Positions 5,513-5,726 of a stretch of DNA of 5,726 nucleotides are shown here, piece by piece. Under the pieces are notes generated by a model. That model did not search any database and was not told the origin of the DNA. It saw nothing but the letters and a program-made list of their open reading frames with translations. The position numbers and the translations under genes were made by a program. Every line of letters begins with the position of its first letter. Position 1 is the stretch's first letter. This DNA comes from an uncultured Eubacteriales bacterium. Its GTDB lineage: Bacteria > Bacillota > Clostridia > Oscillospirales > Oscillospiraceae. The DNA lies in NCBI GenBank assembly GCA_902475515.1, contig CABSAB010000103.1:1-5726 (forward strand), written 5' to 3'.

Positions 5513-5726
5513 ATGCCTACACTGAAAGGAACAAAGCTCTCCATCATTCCCAGAGTGCCCTATGTGCCCATCGAGCCCTGGGAGTGGTTCAAAGAAAACG
5601 GCATTGAGGACAAAATGGGCGGTCCCCCTCCCATGGGCGAAGGCCCCAAGATGACACCCTCGGTATACATCAAGGACGGTAAGCTGGTGGAAGGAAACTC
5701 CGCCACGGTCTACGGCGGGGTAATCG
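5513..5726 (+). CDS. 5' part of an unrecognised gene, cut by the window end
   Basis: The frame is open from ATG 5513, with AGAAGG 9 nt upstream, through the window edge, giving 71 complete codons. The N-terminus (MPTLKGTKLSIIPRVPYVPI) has no signal peptide or membrane segment, so the product is probably cytoplasmic. Visible landmarks are PWEWFKENGIEDKMGG (22-37), a Gly/Pro/Met-rich stretch GGPPPMGEGPKM (36-47), and a likely beta-hairpin SVYIKDGKLVEGNSATVYGG (50-69). I do not recognise the family. Its own strong promoter and the preceding regulator gene suggest a separate, well-expressed transcription unit, possibly metabolic; that is a guess. Codon use looks like ordinary coding sequence of this genome. 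Confidence 0.8.
   Translation, partial: MPTLKGTKLSIIPRVPYVPIEPWEWFKENGIEDKMGGPPPMGEGPKMTPSVYIKDGKLVEGNSATVYGGVI

Overview
The window looks like chromosomal DNA from a GC-rich, Gram-positive-type gut Clostridia, probably near the Oscillospiraceae (Oscillibacter, Flavonifractor or Lawsonibacter-like). This placement is an inference. It rests on SigA-type promoters (TTGACA/TATAAT-like), purine-rich ribosome binding sites, a lipobox lipoprotein, a GH25 muramidase carrying S-layer-homology (SLH) repeats, and GC-rich coding sequence with AT-rich intergenic gaps. Every gene seen lies on the + strand.

Layout. (1) Positions 1-171 hold the 3' end of an unidentified gene, whose last 56 codons give an acidic/Tyr segment and then a very Arg-rich tail. 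(2) Positions 248-2914 encode an 888-residue lipoprotein. An N-terminal beta-propeller-like half, interrupted by an Ala/Glu/Pro repeat insert, is fused to a C-terminal ABC-type solute-binding domain. A strong intrinsic terminator follows directly, so no permease gene is co-transcribed downstream. (3) Positions 2915-3194 are a 280-bp AT-rich gap. It contains the terminator, a run of T-tracts spaced about one helical turn apart, and a good extended -10 promoter. (4) Positions 3195-4736 encode a secreted GH25 lysozyme-like enzyme with three SLH repeats and a Pro/Glu tail, closed by a second intrinsic terminator. (5) Positions 4893-5407 are a two-gene operon: a 101-residue three-helix membrane protein and a 68-residue Xre-type regulator. 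It is driven by a near-consensus promoter embedded in four CTTGRCA repeats that look like operators. (6) Position 5513 to the window end is the start of an unrecognised gene with its own strong promoter.

How the parts fit. The first half is concerned with the cell envelope: a surface-anchored sensor or binding protein and a wall-attached muramidase, each in its own transcription unit. The second half contains a small, probably autoregulated membrane-protein/regulator unit. I see no CRISPR array, transposase, tRNA or rRNA. The least explained items are the CTTGRCA repeat operator, the phased T-tract array, the orphan propeller/solute-binding fusion, and the unrecognised 3'-terminal gene.
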